NCBI GenBank assembly: GCA_046152925.1
Contig: JBJXFX010000032.1
Span: 51,918 to 115,917, forward strand
Direction of reading: 5' to 3'
DNA from: CAMAUF01 sp046152925
GTDB lineage: Bacteria; Chloroflexota; Dehalococcoidia; Tepidiformales; Tepidiformaceae
Length of the DNA: 64,000 nt
Positions 35,482-43,300 of the stretch are shown here, piece after piece; the stretch's first letter is position 1; each line of letters begins with the position of its first letter. The notes under the pieces are model-generated. The model saw only the letters and a program-made list of their open reading frames with translations. It was not told the DNA's origin and searched no databases. Both the position numbers and the translations under genes were made by a program.

Positions 35482-35716
35482 CAATGACCTTGCACGCGGA
35501 AGGCCCGAGCGGGCCCGCCGGGGTGGGATGTGAGTAGGGCCAATCTAGCAGATTGTGAAGCACGACACGAACGGCGCGCGGCCCGGGCCGGTCCGGGCGC
35601 TGGCGTCCCGGCGCCGCTGACGGCGGCACGCATGGGCGTCACGAATCGAACCGTGGACGGCCGTCCCGGGGCGCGGTCGGCGGTCTCGGCGATGGGCGCC
35701 GGACGGGTTGTTGGGC

Positions 35717-36190
35717 CTACAGCCGGTGGAAGTCCGCGTCCGCAGCGGGCGCCTTCATCCCGTTCGGATAGGTGTTGTCGTGGGATTCCAGGAACGTGCC
35801 CGCCATGCGTGAGAGCGCGTGCTTGTCGCGGTACATCTCGTCGAACACGTACACGGCGTCGTCGAGCGGCCCGCCGGGCTGGATCGCCTCATAGGGGCAG
35901 GCCTCGGTGCAAAGCCCGCAGTACATGCAAATGCGGAAGTCGATTTCGTAGCGGTCGATGTTCCGGCGGCCTTCCGCGTCCTGGCTGGTGGCCACGAGGA
36001 TGCAGCCGTCCGGGCAGGCCTGCGCGCAGGTGCTGCAGCCGGTGCAGCGCTCTTCGAACCAGAGGAGGTTCGTCCGCGCGTAGACGGGCACCGAGCGGGA
36101 GACCTCCGGGTATTGGATGGTCGCGACGGGCTTGAACATGCTCTTGAGCGTGAGCCGCATGCCTTTTGCGATGCCCTTGCCGTACGCCAT
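35717..36190 (-). CDS. NuoI-like 2x[4Fe-4S] ferredoxin subunit
   Basis: This 157-residue protein has an N-terminal amphipathic segment (GMRLTLKSMFKPVATIQYPE) typical of NuoI. Two 4Fe-4S motifs follow (CTGCSTCAQACP and CMYCGLCTEACP, with GRRNIDRYEIDFRIC between them), as in complex I subunit I. The ATG has AAAGGGG upstream. It lies 235 bp ahead of the NuoG-like gene in the same direction. The rest of complex I is not here, so the pair may serve a dispersed complex or a separate soluble electron-transfer unit. Confidence 0.9.
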   Translation of the reverse strand: MAYGKGIAKGMRLTLKSMFKPVATIQYPEVSRSVPVYARTNLLWFEERCTGCSTCAQACPDGCILVATSQDAEGRRNIDRYEIDFRICMYCGLCTEACPYEAIQPGGPLDDAVYVFDEMYRDKHALSRMAGTFLESHDNTYPNGMKAPAADADFHRL

Positions 36191-36310
36191 CGTGCCCCTT
36201 TCGTGCCCGCACGCCCCTCCTTGGGGAGAGCTGCGAGGCTCCTAGCTTACCGGAGCGGCGGCTTGAAACCAACGGATCGGGGGGCGCTCTGGCCGGCCCG
36301 CGCGGACTGC

Positions 36311-36341
36311 TTGTCATTACGGGCCGTCCATAGCGTAGAAT
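36311..36341 (+). promoter_or_regulatory. Sigma70-type promoter (TTGTCA - 19 bp - TAGAAT)
   Basis: TTGTCA at 36311-36316 and TAGAAT at 36336-36341 would start transcription near 36348, about 50 bases before the ATG at 36400. The 19-bp spacer is slightly long. Confidence 0.45.
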
Positions 36342-36399
36342 CCGGTTTGCCGCTGGCCCCCGCCACTTGGCGCAGTCATCGCCCTGGAGACTTTCTCAG

Positions 36400-36825
36400 A
36401 TGCGTGCTGACACCAGCGACGTCGCGTTCCGTTTGTTGCTCGCGCTTGGCGACCTTTGGAAGGGTCTACAAGGCGCGCACATCGACCCCACAAGCCGCGG
36501 ACTCCACCTGACGACCGAATTCTTGGGCGGCTACACGCGGTATTCCGCGGGTCCCGCGGCCAACCCGCGCTTCGTCGTCGAGTGGAGCGAATCGACCCGC
36601 CATCTGCGCGTGATCCGCTGGCAGGAGTGGCATGGCGCGGAGGCCGTCATCTCCTCCACCGTCCAGATGGTCCGCACGGAGGCGAAGCATCGCGGCATCG
36701 CGGACATCGTCGACCGTTCGTTGCTGAGCGCCTGCCAAGAGCCTTCCCAGACGTCCCGCAGGACGGTGGTCGCAGGGTTTGCGACGCCGGCTGTGCTCGC
36801 GCCGGCTGGCCGCCGGATCTCCTAA
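36400..36825 (+). CDS. Hypothetical protein
   Basis: This 141-residue soluble protein has no family that I recognise. It has a helical start (DVAFRLLLALGDLWKGLQG), a mixed alpha/beta middle (RFVVEWSESTRHLRVIRWQEW, in two parts) and a Ser/Ala-rich end without transmembrane segments. The ATG at 36400 has CTGGAG upstream and a plausible promoter at 36311-36341. An earlier TTG at 36367 lacks such support. It ends five bases from the convergent hemB stop. Confidence 0.6.
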   Translation: MRADTSDVAFRLLLALGDLWKGLQGAHIDPTSRGLHLTTEFLGGYTRYSAGPAANPRFVVEWSESTRHLRVIRWQEWHGAEAVISSTVQMVRTEAKHRGIADIVDRSLLSACQEPSQTSRRTVVAGFATPAVLAPAGRRIS

Positions 36826-36830
36826 CGCCG

Positions 36831-37805
36831 TTACTGGCGGCGGGCCCACTCTTTGGCGTGGTACGTGATCACGATGTCGGCCCCGGCGCGCCGGATGCTC
36901 GTCAGCGTCTCATCTACCGCCCGCTCGCGGTCGATCCAGCCGCGCTCGGCGGCGGCGACGAGCATGGAGTACTCACCCGAGACGTTATAGGCGGCCAGCG
37001 GAAGATCGGTTGCCTCACGCACGGCACGGATGACGTCGAGGTACGGCAGCGCAGGCTTCACCATTACGATGTCGGCGCCCTCCGCCGCGTCGGTGAGCAC
37101 CTCATGCCGTGCCATGCGCGCATTCGCCGGGTCCATCTGGTAGCCACGGCGGTCGCCGAAGGCGGGGGCGGAGTCGGCCGCTTCGCGGAAGGGGCCGTAG
37201 AAGGCGCTCGCAAACTTCGCGGCGTAGGAGAGGATCGGCGTCTCGACATGTCCGGCGGCGTCGAGGGCGGCACGGAGCACCGCGACGCGTCCGTCCATCA
37301 TGTCGCTTGGCGCAACGATGTCGCAGCCCGCTTCGACGAGGCTCAGCGCGGAAGCGGCGAGTAAGGGCAGGGTGGCGTCGTTATCGACGCTGCCGTCGGG
37401 CCGGACGATCCCGCAATGCCCGTGGGATGTGTATTCACACAGACAGATGTCACCGACGAGGACGAGGCCGGGGTCGGCGTCTTTCAGACGACGGCAGGCC
37501 TCTTGGACGATCCCGTCGGCGGCGCGGGATTCGGAGCCGGTCTCGTCCTTCCCGGCGGGTAGACCGAAGAGGAGGAGCGAACGAATCCCCAGGCTGCGGA
37601 GCTCGCGGGCCTCTTCTGCCAGGACATCGAGGCCGAGCCTCGATTGGCCCGGCATCGCGGCGATCGGTTCGCGCCCGCTCAGGCCGGCTTGGACGAAGAT
37701 CGGGTAGACGAGCTGGGCTGGGGTGAGATGTGTCTCGCGGACGAGGCCGCGGATGGCGTCGCTGCGGCGCAGCCGCCGGTGGCGAGCGGTGAACGGAGCT
37801 TCCAT
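36831..37805 (-). CDS. hemB: Delta-aminolevulinic acid dehydratase (porphobilinogen synthase)
   Basis: This 324-residue enzyme condenses two 5-aminolevulinates to porphobilinogen. The zinc-type metal site is visible as DICLCEYTSHGHCG (three Cys). Schiff-base lysines are in YAAKFASAFYGPFREA and VMVKPALPYLD. The N-terminus RHRRLRRSDAIRGLVRET is typical. ATG at 37805 gives the standard length; 42 extra upstream codons are not conserved-looking. It is divergent from the gene at 37835 with only 29 bp between start codons, and lies apart from the other hem genes. Confidence 0.97.
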   Translation of the reverse strand: MEAPFTARHRRLRRSDAIRGLVRETHLTPAQLVYPIFVQAGLSGREPIAAMPGQSRLGLDVLAEEARELRSLGIRSLLLFGLPAGKDETGSESRAADGIVQEACRRLKDADPGLVLVGDICLCEYTSHGHCGIVRPDGSVDNDATLPLLAASALSLVEAGCDIVAPSDMMDGRVAVLRAALDAAGHVETPILSYAAKFASAFYGPFREAADSAPAFGDRRGYQMDPANARMARHEVLTDAAEGADIVMVKPALPYLDVIRAVREATDLPLAAYNVSGEYSMLVAAAERGWIDRERAVDETLTSIRRAGADIVITYHAKEWARRQ

Positions 37806-37821
37806 GACGACAGTGTGGGCG

Positions 37822-37827
37822 TATCCT
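37822..37827 (+). promoter_or_regulatory. -10 box of a leaderless-type promoter (TATCCT)
   Basis: TATCCT ends seven bases before the ATG at 37835. The whole gap to the divergent hemB start is 29 bp, too short for a standard leader. Confidence 0.5.
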
Positions 37828-37834
37828 GGGCGGG

Positions 37835-38539
37835 ATGCCACGTCCTTTTCCACCCGCCTATGCCAACTGGGAACGCCTCGTGCCTGCGATGCGGTCGCTC
37901 GCCCCAGCCGACCTCGCGTCGGAGGTGACATCCAGCGACCCAGCCCGCCGGATGGCGGCGCTCGCCGTGGTCGACATCGCGACCACCAGCCCGGGCGCGC
38001 TGCTCGAGTGGGTCCGGACGTTGCCGGATGTCGAAGCCAACACGATCGCCGGGGCCATCCAGGTCCAGGTCGAGGCTTCCGACTGCCGCGAACTTCTCCG
38101 GTGGGCTGGCATCGCCCGAGTCGGCTATGAGCAGCGCGGCCTCGCGACCTACCTGGTGCTCCTGTTCGCGGCCCTGGAAGCGCTCGACCGCGCTGCCTGT
38201 CACGACGCCGACGACGTCTGGGCCCAAACCGCGGGCTGGGTCTGCGACCGCGCCCTGGGGATGCTGGAGCGGGGCGAGCGCGAGGCGTTCGACGACCTTT
38301 CCCTGTTCGTCTTCGAAAACCACCTGGACCGTGCGCCGCTCTTCGCCGCGTTCAAGGCGTTGCTCGCCAAGCGCCGCGAGTTGGCCCTGCGGGTGAGCGC
38401 GAACCCGGGGCTCTATCTCTCGGGCCTTCCCGACACGAGCCAGCGGGAGATGCTGGACGCCGCCGAAAAGGCAGGCGGGATCCCGCTGACCGAGGCCTGG
38501 AAGCTGCTCCACGGGGTGACGGTCAAGCGGGACGAATGA
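37835..38539 (+). CDS. Hypothetical helical protein
   Basis: This 234-residue, Ala- and Leu-rich protein is predicted to be almost all helix. It begins PRPFPPAYANWERLVPAMRS and contains repeated amphipathic helices such as DPARRMAALAVVDIATTSPG. The pattern looks like HEAT/TPR-type solenoids, but no clear repeat unit can be set. No membrane segment. Leaderless-type promoter, followed by a strong terminator. Function unknown. Confidence 0.65.
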   Translation: MPRPFPPAYANWERLVPAMRSLAPADLASEVTSSDPARRMAALAVVDIATTSPGALLEWVRTLPDVEANTIAGAIQVQVEASDCRELLRWAGIARVGYEQRGLATYLVLLFAALEALDRAACHDADDVWAQTAGWVCDRALGMLERGEREAFDDLSLFVFENHLDRAPLFAAFKALLAKRRELALRVSANPGLYLSGLPDTSQREMLDAAEKAGGIPLTEAWKLLHGVTVKRDE

Positions 38540-38563
38540 GGGCATGCCCATTGCCGAACACGC

Positions 38564-38595
38564 GAAAAGGGGAGGCCCAACGGCCTCCCCTTTTC
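38564..38595. terminator. Bidirectional terminator between convergent genes
   Basis: A perfect 14-bp stem GAAAAGGGGAGGCC with a four-base loop and the mirror arm ending CTTTTC. A and T runs flank both sides, so it can stop both the gene ending at 38539 and the sulfite reductase ending at 38627. Confidence 0.9.
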
Positions 38596-38626
38596 CTTAT
38601 GAGACGATGCGTGCGGCTCGCGTGGC

Positions 38627-40420
38627 CTAGACGGCGCACTCACCTTCGCCGCGCTGGAGCTGGTAGAGGTCCAGCTTGCCCCAGTCCATGAACATGCCGC
38701 GGTTGTCGTCGGTGAAGTCGCCCGGCAGGCAAAGGTCGGCGATGGCCTCCTCGAGCCGCTTGGTGCCGACTCGGTCGACGAAGGCGTTGAACGCTTCGCC
38801 CTGGTTGCGTTCGGCCTCGTAGAGGGTGACGACGCGGGCCGCGGCGTCTGGGGCGCGCTTCGCGGGCATCCGCACCTTGAGCTGCGTCGCCAGCCGGAAG
38901 CCGCCCTCTTCGTGGGTGTAGCTGCCGCCGACGAACATGTGGTAGGCCGGGAGCTGCTGGTCGCCGACTTTCATCGCCGCGCCGTGGAAGCCGATGTTGG
39001 CGATGTGGTGTTGGCCGCAGCTGTTCGGGCAGCCGCTCATCTTGATGTGGATCTTGGAGGTCAACGGGTCGACGACGTTGAGCGCCTCCATCTTGTCTTG
39101 GATCGCGCGGTTGAGGCCCATCGAGCTCGTGATCCCGAGCTTGCAGCTATCGGTGCCGGGGCAGGAGACGACGTCGGTGATGGTATTGGCGCCGGCGTCG
39201 TTCAGGTCGAGGTCGCCGAGCCGCTTCCAGACCTCATAGAGCGATTCATCGCGGACCCAGCGGAGGACGAGGTTCTGTTGGACGCTCGTCCGGGCGCGCC
39301 CACCACAGTACTCGCGCATGATCGTCGCGAGGCCGTAGAACTGCTCCGGACTAAGGTCGCCACGGGTCACCTTGACGTCGACGGTGGAGAAGCCTTGCTG
39401 GCGCTGCGCGGCGGCGTTGGTGGACACCCACCTGGCGAAGGCCGCCTTTTCGCCATCGCTGGGCTGCGCGTAGCTGTCGCGCTTCGCGGGCGCCGTCTTC
39501 GATTCGTCGTCGATGAAGAGCAGCCGGTCGGGGGAGAAGTCCTTATCAGCCCAGCCGCCTTCGTTGTCGGCCAGTTCCTTATCGACCCAGCGGCGGAATT
39601 CCTCAATCCCGATCCGTTCGATCAGGAACTTGATGCGGGCCTTCGCGCGGTTCTTTCGGAGCTCATCGGCGCGGTTGAAGATGCGCAGGACGGCTTCGGA
39701 GACGCGGAGGTATTGGTCCATCGGCTCGAACTCGCGGAGGACCGGCGCCTCGCGCGGCATGATGCTCAGGCCGCCCGCGACGCGGATCTCGAAGCCCTTG
39801 ACGCCATCGCGGACCTTGGCGATGAAGCCGAGGTCGTGCAGGCCAACGATCGCGACGTCTTTGTCGCTCGCTGAAAACGCGACCTTCATCTTACGAGGGA
39901 GGAGTTGGGTGAGCGGGTTGCGGAGCCAGAAGCGGGCGAACGCGGCCGCGTAGGGCGTTGGGTCGAACGGCTCATCGGCGTTGACGCCGGCATACGGGTC
40001 GCCCGTGACGTTGCGGACGGTGTTGCCGCAGGCTTCGCGGGTGGAGACGCCGGCCTTGCCGAGGATGCGGAGCGCCTCGACGGATTTGCGAAGCGGGATG
40101 TGGTGGTACTGGATGTTTTGGCGGGTGGTGATGTGGCCCTTGCGCAGCGGGGCGACCTTTTCGGCGACTTCGCCGAACGCGTCCATCTGCTCCGGGGTGA
40201 CTCCGCCAAAGGGGAGCTTGCAACGGATCATTTGAACGGCGGGCTGCCGTTGGCCATAGACGCCCTGTTTGAGCCGGAAGCCGATCCATTGCGCTTCGGT
40301 GGCCCACTCGCCACCGAGGTAGCGGCTGGCTTCGGTGTCGAAGTCCTCCAGCTCGCGCTGCAGGATGCCAAGGACCTTGCCAGGCTCGTTCGTATAGACA
40401 ATCGTCTCGGATTCAGGCAT
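38627..40420 (-). CDS. Ferredoxin-type assimilatory sulfite (or nitrite) reductase, siroheme [4Fe-4S]
   Basis: This is a 597-residue siroheme enzyme with two homologous halves. The coupled siroheme/4Fe-4S cysteines are visible as SCPGTDSCKLG and SGCPNSCGQHH (C-x5-C and C-x3-C). RKGHITTRQNIQYHHIP and EACGNTVRNVTGDPYAG are family segments. Sulfite rather than nitrite is favoured by its divergent partner, APS reductase. The ATG has GAGGAGG upstream. The siroheme genes about 2-8 kb away supply its cofactor. A single-subunit form without a flavoprotein partner implies ferredoxin as electron donor. Confidence 0.9.
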   Translation of the reverse strand: MPESETIVYTNEPGKVLGILQRELEDFDTEASRYLGGEWATEAQWIGFRLKQGVYGQRQPAVQMIRCKLPFGGVTPEQMDAFGEVAEKVAPLRKGHITTRQNIQYHHIPLRKSVEALRILGKAGVSTREACGNTVRNVTGDPYAGVNADEPFDPTPYAAAFARFWLRNPLTQLLPRKMKVAFSASDKDVAIVGLHDLGFIAKVRDGVKGFEIRVAGGLSIMPREAPVLREFEPMDQYLRVSEAVLRIFNRADELRKNRAKARIKFLIERIGIEEFRRWVDKELADNEGGWADKDFSPDRLLFIDDESKTAPAKRDSYAQPSDGEKAAFARWVSTNAAAQRQQGFSTVDVKVTRGDLSPEQFYGLATIMREYCGGRARTSVQQNLVLRWVRDESLYEVWKRLGDLDLNDAGANTITDVVSCPGTDSCKLGITSSMGLNRAIQDKMEALNVVDPLTSKIHIKMSGCPNSCGQHHIANIGFHGAAMKVGDQQLPAYHMFVGGSYTHEEGGFRLATQLKVRMPAKRAPDAAARVVTLYEAERNQGEAFNAFVDRVGTKRLEEAIADLCLPGDFTDDNRGMFMDWGKLDLYQLQRGEGECAV

Positions 40421-40525
40421 CGGGACGGCCTCCTCGGTTCCGGTGGGCGGCGGGGCCCCAAGAGCGGGCCGCGCGCCAGGGTCGTTCGGGTTACTTTACT
40501 GGAGGCTACGGCTCTCCGCCATGAA

Positions 40526-40553
40526 GTTGACAAAGTCAAGCTTATGAGTCAAC
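40526..40553. promoter_or_regulatory. Inverted repeat in the divergent sulfite reductase / cysH promoter region
   Basis: GTTGAC at 40526-40531 and GTCAAC at 40548-40553 form outer arms, with a further AGTCAA inside, giving repeated GTCAA half-sites. TTGACA on the plus strand is also a perfect -35 consensus. The element ends 10 bases before the cysH start and may bind a regulator of sulfate assimilation (inferred). Confidence 0.45.
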
Positions 40554-40563
40554 TTTAGCTGCC

Positions 40564-41262
40564 ATGGAAACTCTTACCCGCCCAGCCGAAGCGGAGCTGG
40601 CTACTTGGAATGCAACGTTCGAGGAGGCCGAGCCGCAGGCAATCGTGCGCTGGGCGGTCGAACGCTTCGGCGACGGGCTCTCTGTCGGCGCCTCGTTTGG
40701 TGGCGCGAGCGGCATGGCGATCCTCCACATGGTCGCGGCGTTGAAGCCGAACGTGCACGTCTTCGTCCTCGACACGGACTACCTGTTCGAAGAGACGTAC
40801 CAGACGATGGCCCGGACGGAGTCCAGCCTTGGGCTCACGAACCTCCAGGTCTACAAGTCGCGTCTTTCGCACGAAGAGCAGCAACGCGACTACGGCGCTG
40901 CCCTTTGGATGCGTGACCCAGACCTCTGCTGCGACCTCCGCAAGATTGAGCCGAACCGGCGCGCCCTCGAAGGCAAGACGGCGTGGGTGAGCGGCCTTCG
41001 CCGCGACCAGTCGGAGGCGCGGGCGTCGACGCCGATTGTGCAGTGGAACGAGAAGTTTGGCGTCGTGAAGCTCAACCCGCTGGCGACTTGGGACGAAAAG
41101 CAGACCTGGGCCTACCTGTTGAAGCACAACGTCCCCTATAACCCGCTGCTTGACCACGGCTTCACGAGTATCGGTTGCTACAACTGCACCGTCCCCGGCA
41201 AACAAGGCCGCGCCGGCCGCTGGGAAGGGTTCGACAAAGAGGAGTGCGGCCTCCACACCTAA
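40564..41262 (+). CDS. cysH: Adenylylsulfate (APS) reductase, thioredoxin-dependent
   Basis: This 232-residue enzyme reduces APS to sulfite. The PP-loop is SVGASFGGASG (a variant of SFGAED). It has the cysteines that mark the 4Fe-4S APS-reductase type: Cys122-Cys123 (DLCCDLRK), Cys205-x2-Cys208 (GCYNCT) and the nucleophilic Cys228 in ECGLH. PAPS reductases lack the first four, so APS is the expected substrate. No Shine-Dalgarno is evident. It is divergent from the sulfite reductase (143 bp gap) and is followed 30 bp later by a membrane transporter-like gene. Confidence 0.94.
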   Translation: METLTRPAEAELATWNATFEEAEPQAIVRWAVERFGDGLSVGASFGGASGMAILHMVAALKPNVHVFVLDTDYLFEETYQTMARTESSLGLTNLQVYKSRLSHEEQQRDYGAALWMRDPDLCCDLRKIEPNRRALEGKTAWVSGLRRDQSEARASTPIVQWNEKFGVVKLNPLATWDEKQTWAYLLKHNVPYNPLLDHGFTSIGCYNCTVPGKQGRAGRWEGFDKEECGLHT

Positions 41263-41292
41263 GGCCGCGGTCACCACGCGAAGGACACAGAG

Positions 41293-42408
41293 ATGACACG
41301 TGAGACCGCGGCAGAGACACACGCGACCGCCGGTAGCAGCCCCGAACGCCGGCGTGGCCGCGCCCTCCGCCTCGGGTTCTCCGGGCTCCGCGTGGCCTCC
41401 GCGCTCGCGGGCTTGCTTGTCTTCGTCCTCGCGCTCCAAGTGATTAAGGCGGGGGCGAAAGACCTCGTCCCGCTCCTCGAAAACCTCGACGTCCACGGGC
41501 CGCTGAACACGGTCGGGTTTGGCTGGCTCTTCGCGTACGTCGTGCTTTCGGGTTCGCCGGTGGCGGCGATTGGCATCTCGCTTCTCGCAGGCGGCGCGTT
41601 TTCGGAGTCAGAGGCGTTCGCCGTGGTCGGCGGCTCACGGCTGGGGGCGTCGTTCATCGTCCTGGCGGTGGGGTTCGTCACGTATTTGCGTGGCCGGCGG
41701 AGCCCAGACGGCCTTTCGATTGGCGTCACGGCCCTGCTGACCACCTTCACGACCCAAGGGCCGGCCATCCTTCTCGGGTTGGCGATCCTGCATTACGGCT
41801 GGCTCGACGGCGTCCGTTTCGATACGCCGGACGGCCTGCTCGACATCATCGACAAGGCGTATGGCCCGCCGGTCGACGTACTCAACGACCTCCTGCCGGG
41901 AGCGGCGCTGTTCATCTCGGGCGTGCTCATCCTGCTTGGGAGCTTCTGGCTGTTCGACCGGGCGCTCCCCCAGCTTCAGTCGGAGGCCGAGGGCGTGCAG
42001 CGCGTGCTGCACTTTTTGCACCGTCGGCCGCTCATGTTCCTGATGGGCTGCGTCGTGACGATGACGACGATGAGTGTCTCGATCTCGATTACGGTGCTTG
42101 TGCCGTTGGCGCTCAAGGGGTACATCCGGCGGGACCACATCATCCCCTACGTCATGGGGGCGAACATCACGACGTTCGTCGACACGCTGGTGGGCGCTGT
42201 GCTGCTCGGCGGCGACACCGCGTTCACCGTGGTGCTCACGGAGATGGTTTCGGTGGCTGTCATCTCGCTGGCGATCCTGGCGTTTGCGTATGGCCCGTAT
42301 TCGCGGGGGATCCTCTGGGCATCGAGCTGGGTGACGGCGACGCCGCGGCATCTCGGCATCTTTCTCGGCGCTATCGTTGCCGTGCCGGCGGTGTTGCTGC
42401 TGATCTAG
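41293..42408 (+). CDS. Na+/phosphate-cotransporter-like membrane protein, candidate anion transporter
   Basis: This is a 371-residue protein with about eight to nine transmembrane segments. After a basic N-terminus come FAYVVLSGSPVAAIGISLLAGG and TTFTTQGPAILLG, and in the second half VVTMTTMSVSISITVLVP and YVMGANITTFVDTLVGAVLLGG. The repeated S/T-Q/N-rich re-entrant motifs resemble the QSSS/GANIGTT motifs of the Na/Pi cotransporter family (PF02690). The gene is 30 bp downstream of cysH, so sulfate may be the transported anion instead of phosphate (inferred from context). Confidence 0.7.
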   Translation: MTRETAAETHATAGSSPERRRGRALRLGFSGLRVASALAGLLVFVLALQVIKAGAKDLVPLLENLDVHGPLNTVGFGWLFAYVVLSGSPVAAIGISLLAGGAFSESEAFAVVGGSRLGASFIVLAVGFVTYLRGRRSPDGLSIGVTALLTTFTTQGPAILLGLAILHYGWLDGVRFDTPDGLLDIIDKAYGPPVDVLNDLLPGAALFISGVLILLGSFWLFDRALPQLQSEAEGVQRVLHFLHRRPLMFLMGCVVTMTTMSVSISITVLVPLALKGYIRRDHIIPYVMGANITTFVDTLVGAVLLGGDTAFTVVLTEMVSVAVISLAILAFAYGPYSRGILWASSWVTATPRHLGIFLGAIVAVPAVLLLI

Positions 42409-42451
42409 GCGGCGGCGCCGGGCGGAGCGGCTATATGTATTGCATTTAATC

Positions 42452-42467
42452 CTCTAAAGTTATAGAG
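42452..42467. promoter_or_regulatory. Probable ArsR operator (CTCTA-N6-TAGAG) overlapping the -10 box
   Basis: CTCTAAAGTTATAGAG is an imperfect 16-bp palindrome with five-base perfect arms. It overlaps the TAGAGT box at 42463-42468, which ends seven bases before the ATG at 42476. This is the layout expected for an autoregulated ArsR gene with a leaderless-type promoter. Confidence 0.55.
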
Positions 42468-42475
42468 TGAAAGTA

Positions 42476-42805
42476 ATGGCCGAACACCTCCCGCCGCAGT
42501 TGCTCGAACAGGTTGCAGAACGATTCCGCGTGCTGGGGGATGCCTCGCGTCTCGCCATCCTCAAGACGCTCCTCGAGGAGGATGAGATGAATGTCGGGCA
42601 GATAGTCGAGCGCCTCGGGACAACGCAGGCGAACGTCAGCAAGCATCTGCGCGTCCTGCTTGCGGCGGGGGTGGTCCAACGCCGTCCAGTCGGCACGGCG
42701 GCCTATTACTCGCTCGCAGACCGAAGCGTGCTCGACCTCTGCGATATCGTCTGTGGTCGGCTGCGGGAGCAGATCCGCGGCCAATGGAGCCTGATCACGG
42801 CATAG
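42476..42805 (+). CDS. ArsR-family transcriptional regulator
   Basis: This 109-residue winged-helix repressor has the core FRVLGDASRLAILKTLLEED, the recognition helix TQANVSKHLRVLLAAGVV, and the wing RRPVGTAAYYSLAD. The C-terminal helix carries LCDIVCGRL with two cysteines. Metal-site ELCVCDL is absent, so it does not look like a classical arsenite sensor. A persulfide- or thiol-sensing role, as in BigR/SqrR-type ArsR proteins, is possible. A GTG at 42467 is the alternative start. It heads an operon with DUF302 and multicopper oxidase genes. Confidence 0.88.
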   Translation: MAEHLPPQLLEQVAERFRVLGDASRLAILKTLLEEDEMNVGQIVERLGTTQANVSKHLRVLLAAGVVQRRPVGTAAYYSLADRSVLDLCDIVCGRLREQIRGQWSLITA

Positions 42806-42889
42806 GCCGACGGCTCCGTTTCCGACCATCCATCACTGAACGACTTTAGAAGAATGAAGACACTGCGCCAGTACCTGAGGAGGCAAGCT

Positions 42890-43300
42890 TTGACCACCAA
42901 TCCCGTCCTTCAGTTCACCCTCGCACTTGCTCCAGCAGAGGCCGAGGCCCGCGTCCGGGAGGCGCTTCAGCAGCAAGGCTTCGGGATCCTCACGGAGGTC
43001 GACATCGCCGCGACGCTTCGAGCGAAGCTTGGCATCGAGACGCCCCCGCATCGCATCCTCGGCGCTTGTAACCCTAGACTCGCGCACGCAAGCATCCAGG
43101 CGGAGCCGTCCGTGGCGGCGTTCCTCCCGTGCGGGCTCGCGCTGCGCCAGGGGGACGTGCCTAACGAGACGATCATTGCTATCCAGGACCCGCTGTTGCT
43201 CGCCGGCGCGTTCGAGGCGCCCGCCCTGGCGCCGGTCGCCGAGGAGGTGTCGACGCTCTTGCGGGCCGCGATGGCGAGCATCGGTGCAAGGCCGTGTTAG
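42890..43300 (+). CDS. DUF302-family protein
   Basis: This is a 136-residue DUF302 protein: VLQFTLALAPAEAEARVREA, GFGILTEVDIAATLRAKLG, ILGACNPRLAHASI, then FLPCGLALRQGD. The TTG at 42890 has AGGAGG six bases upstream and gives the usual DUF302 length. An ATG at 42854 would add 12 residues but lacks a good ribosome-binding site. The conserved cysteines (GACNP, LPCG) are seen across the family and have been linked to redox or sulfur chemistry, without a proven function. Its stop overlaps the multicopper oxidase start. Confidence 0.85.
   Translation: MTTNPVLQFTLALAPAEAEARVREALQQQGFGILTEVDIAATLRAKLGIETPPHRILGACNPRLAHASIQAEPSVAAFLPCGLALRQGDVPNETIIAIQDPLLLAGAFEAPALAPVAEEVSTLLRAAMASIGARPC

Noticed and set aside
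37679..38551. Minus-strand open frame of 290 codons
   Set aside because: Antisense to the gene at 37835, which has a promoter box and a terminator; low-complexity shadow composition.
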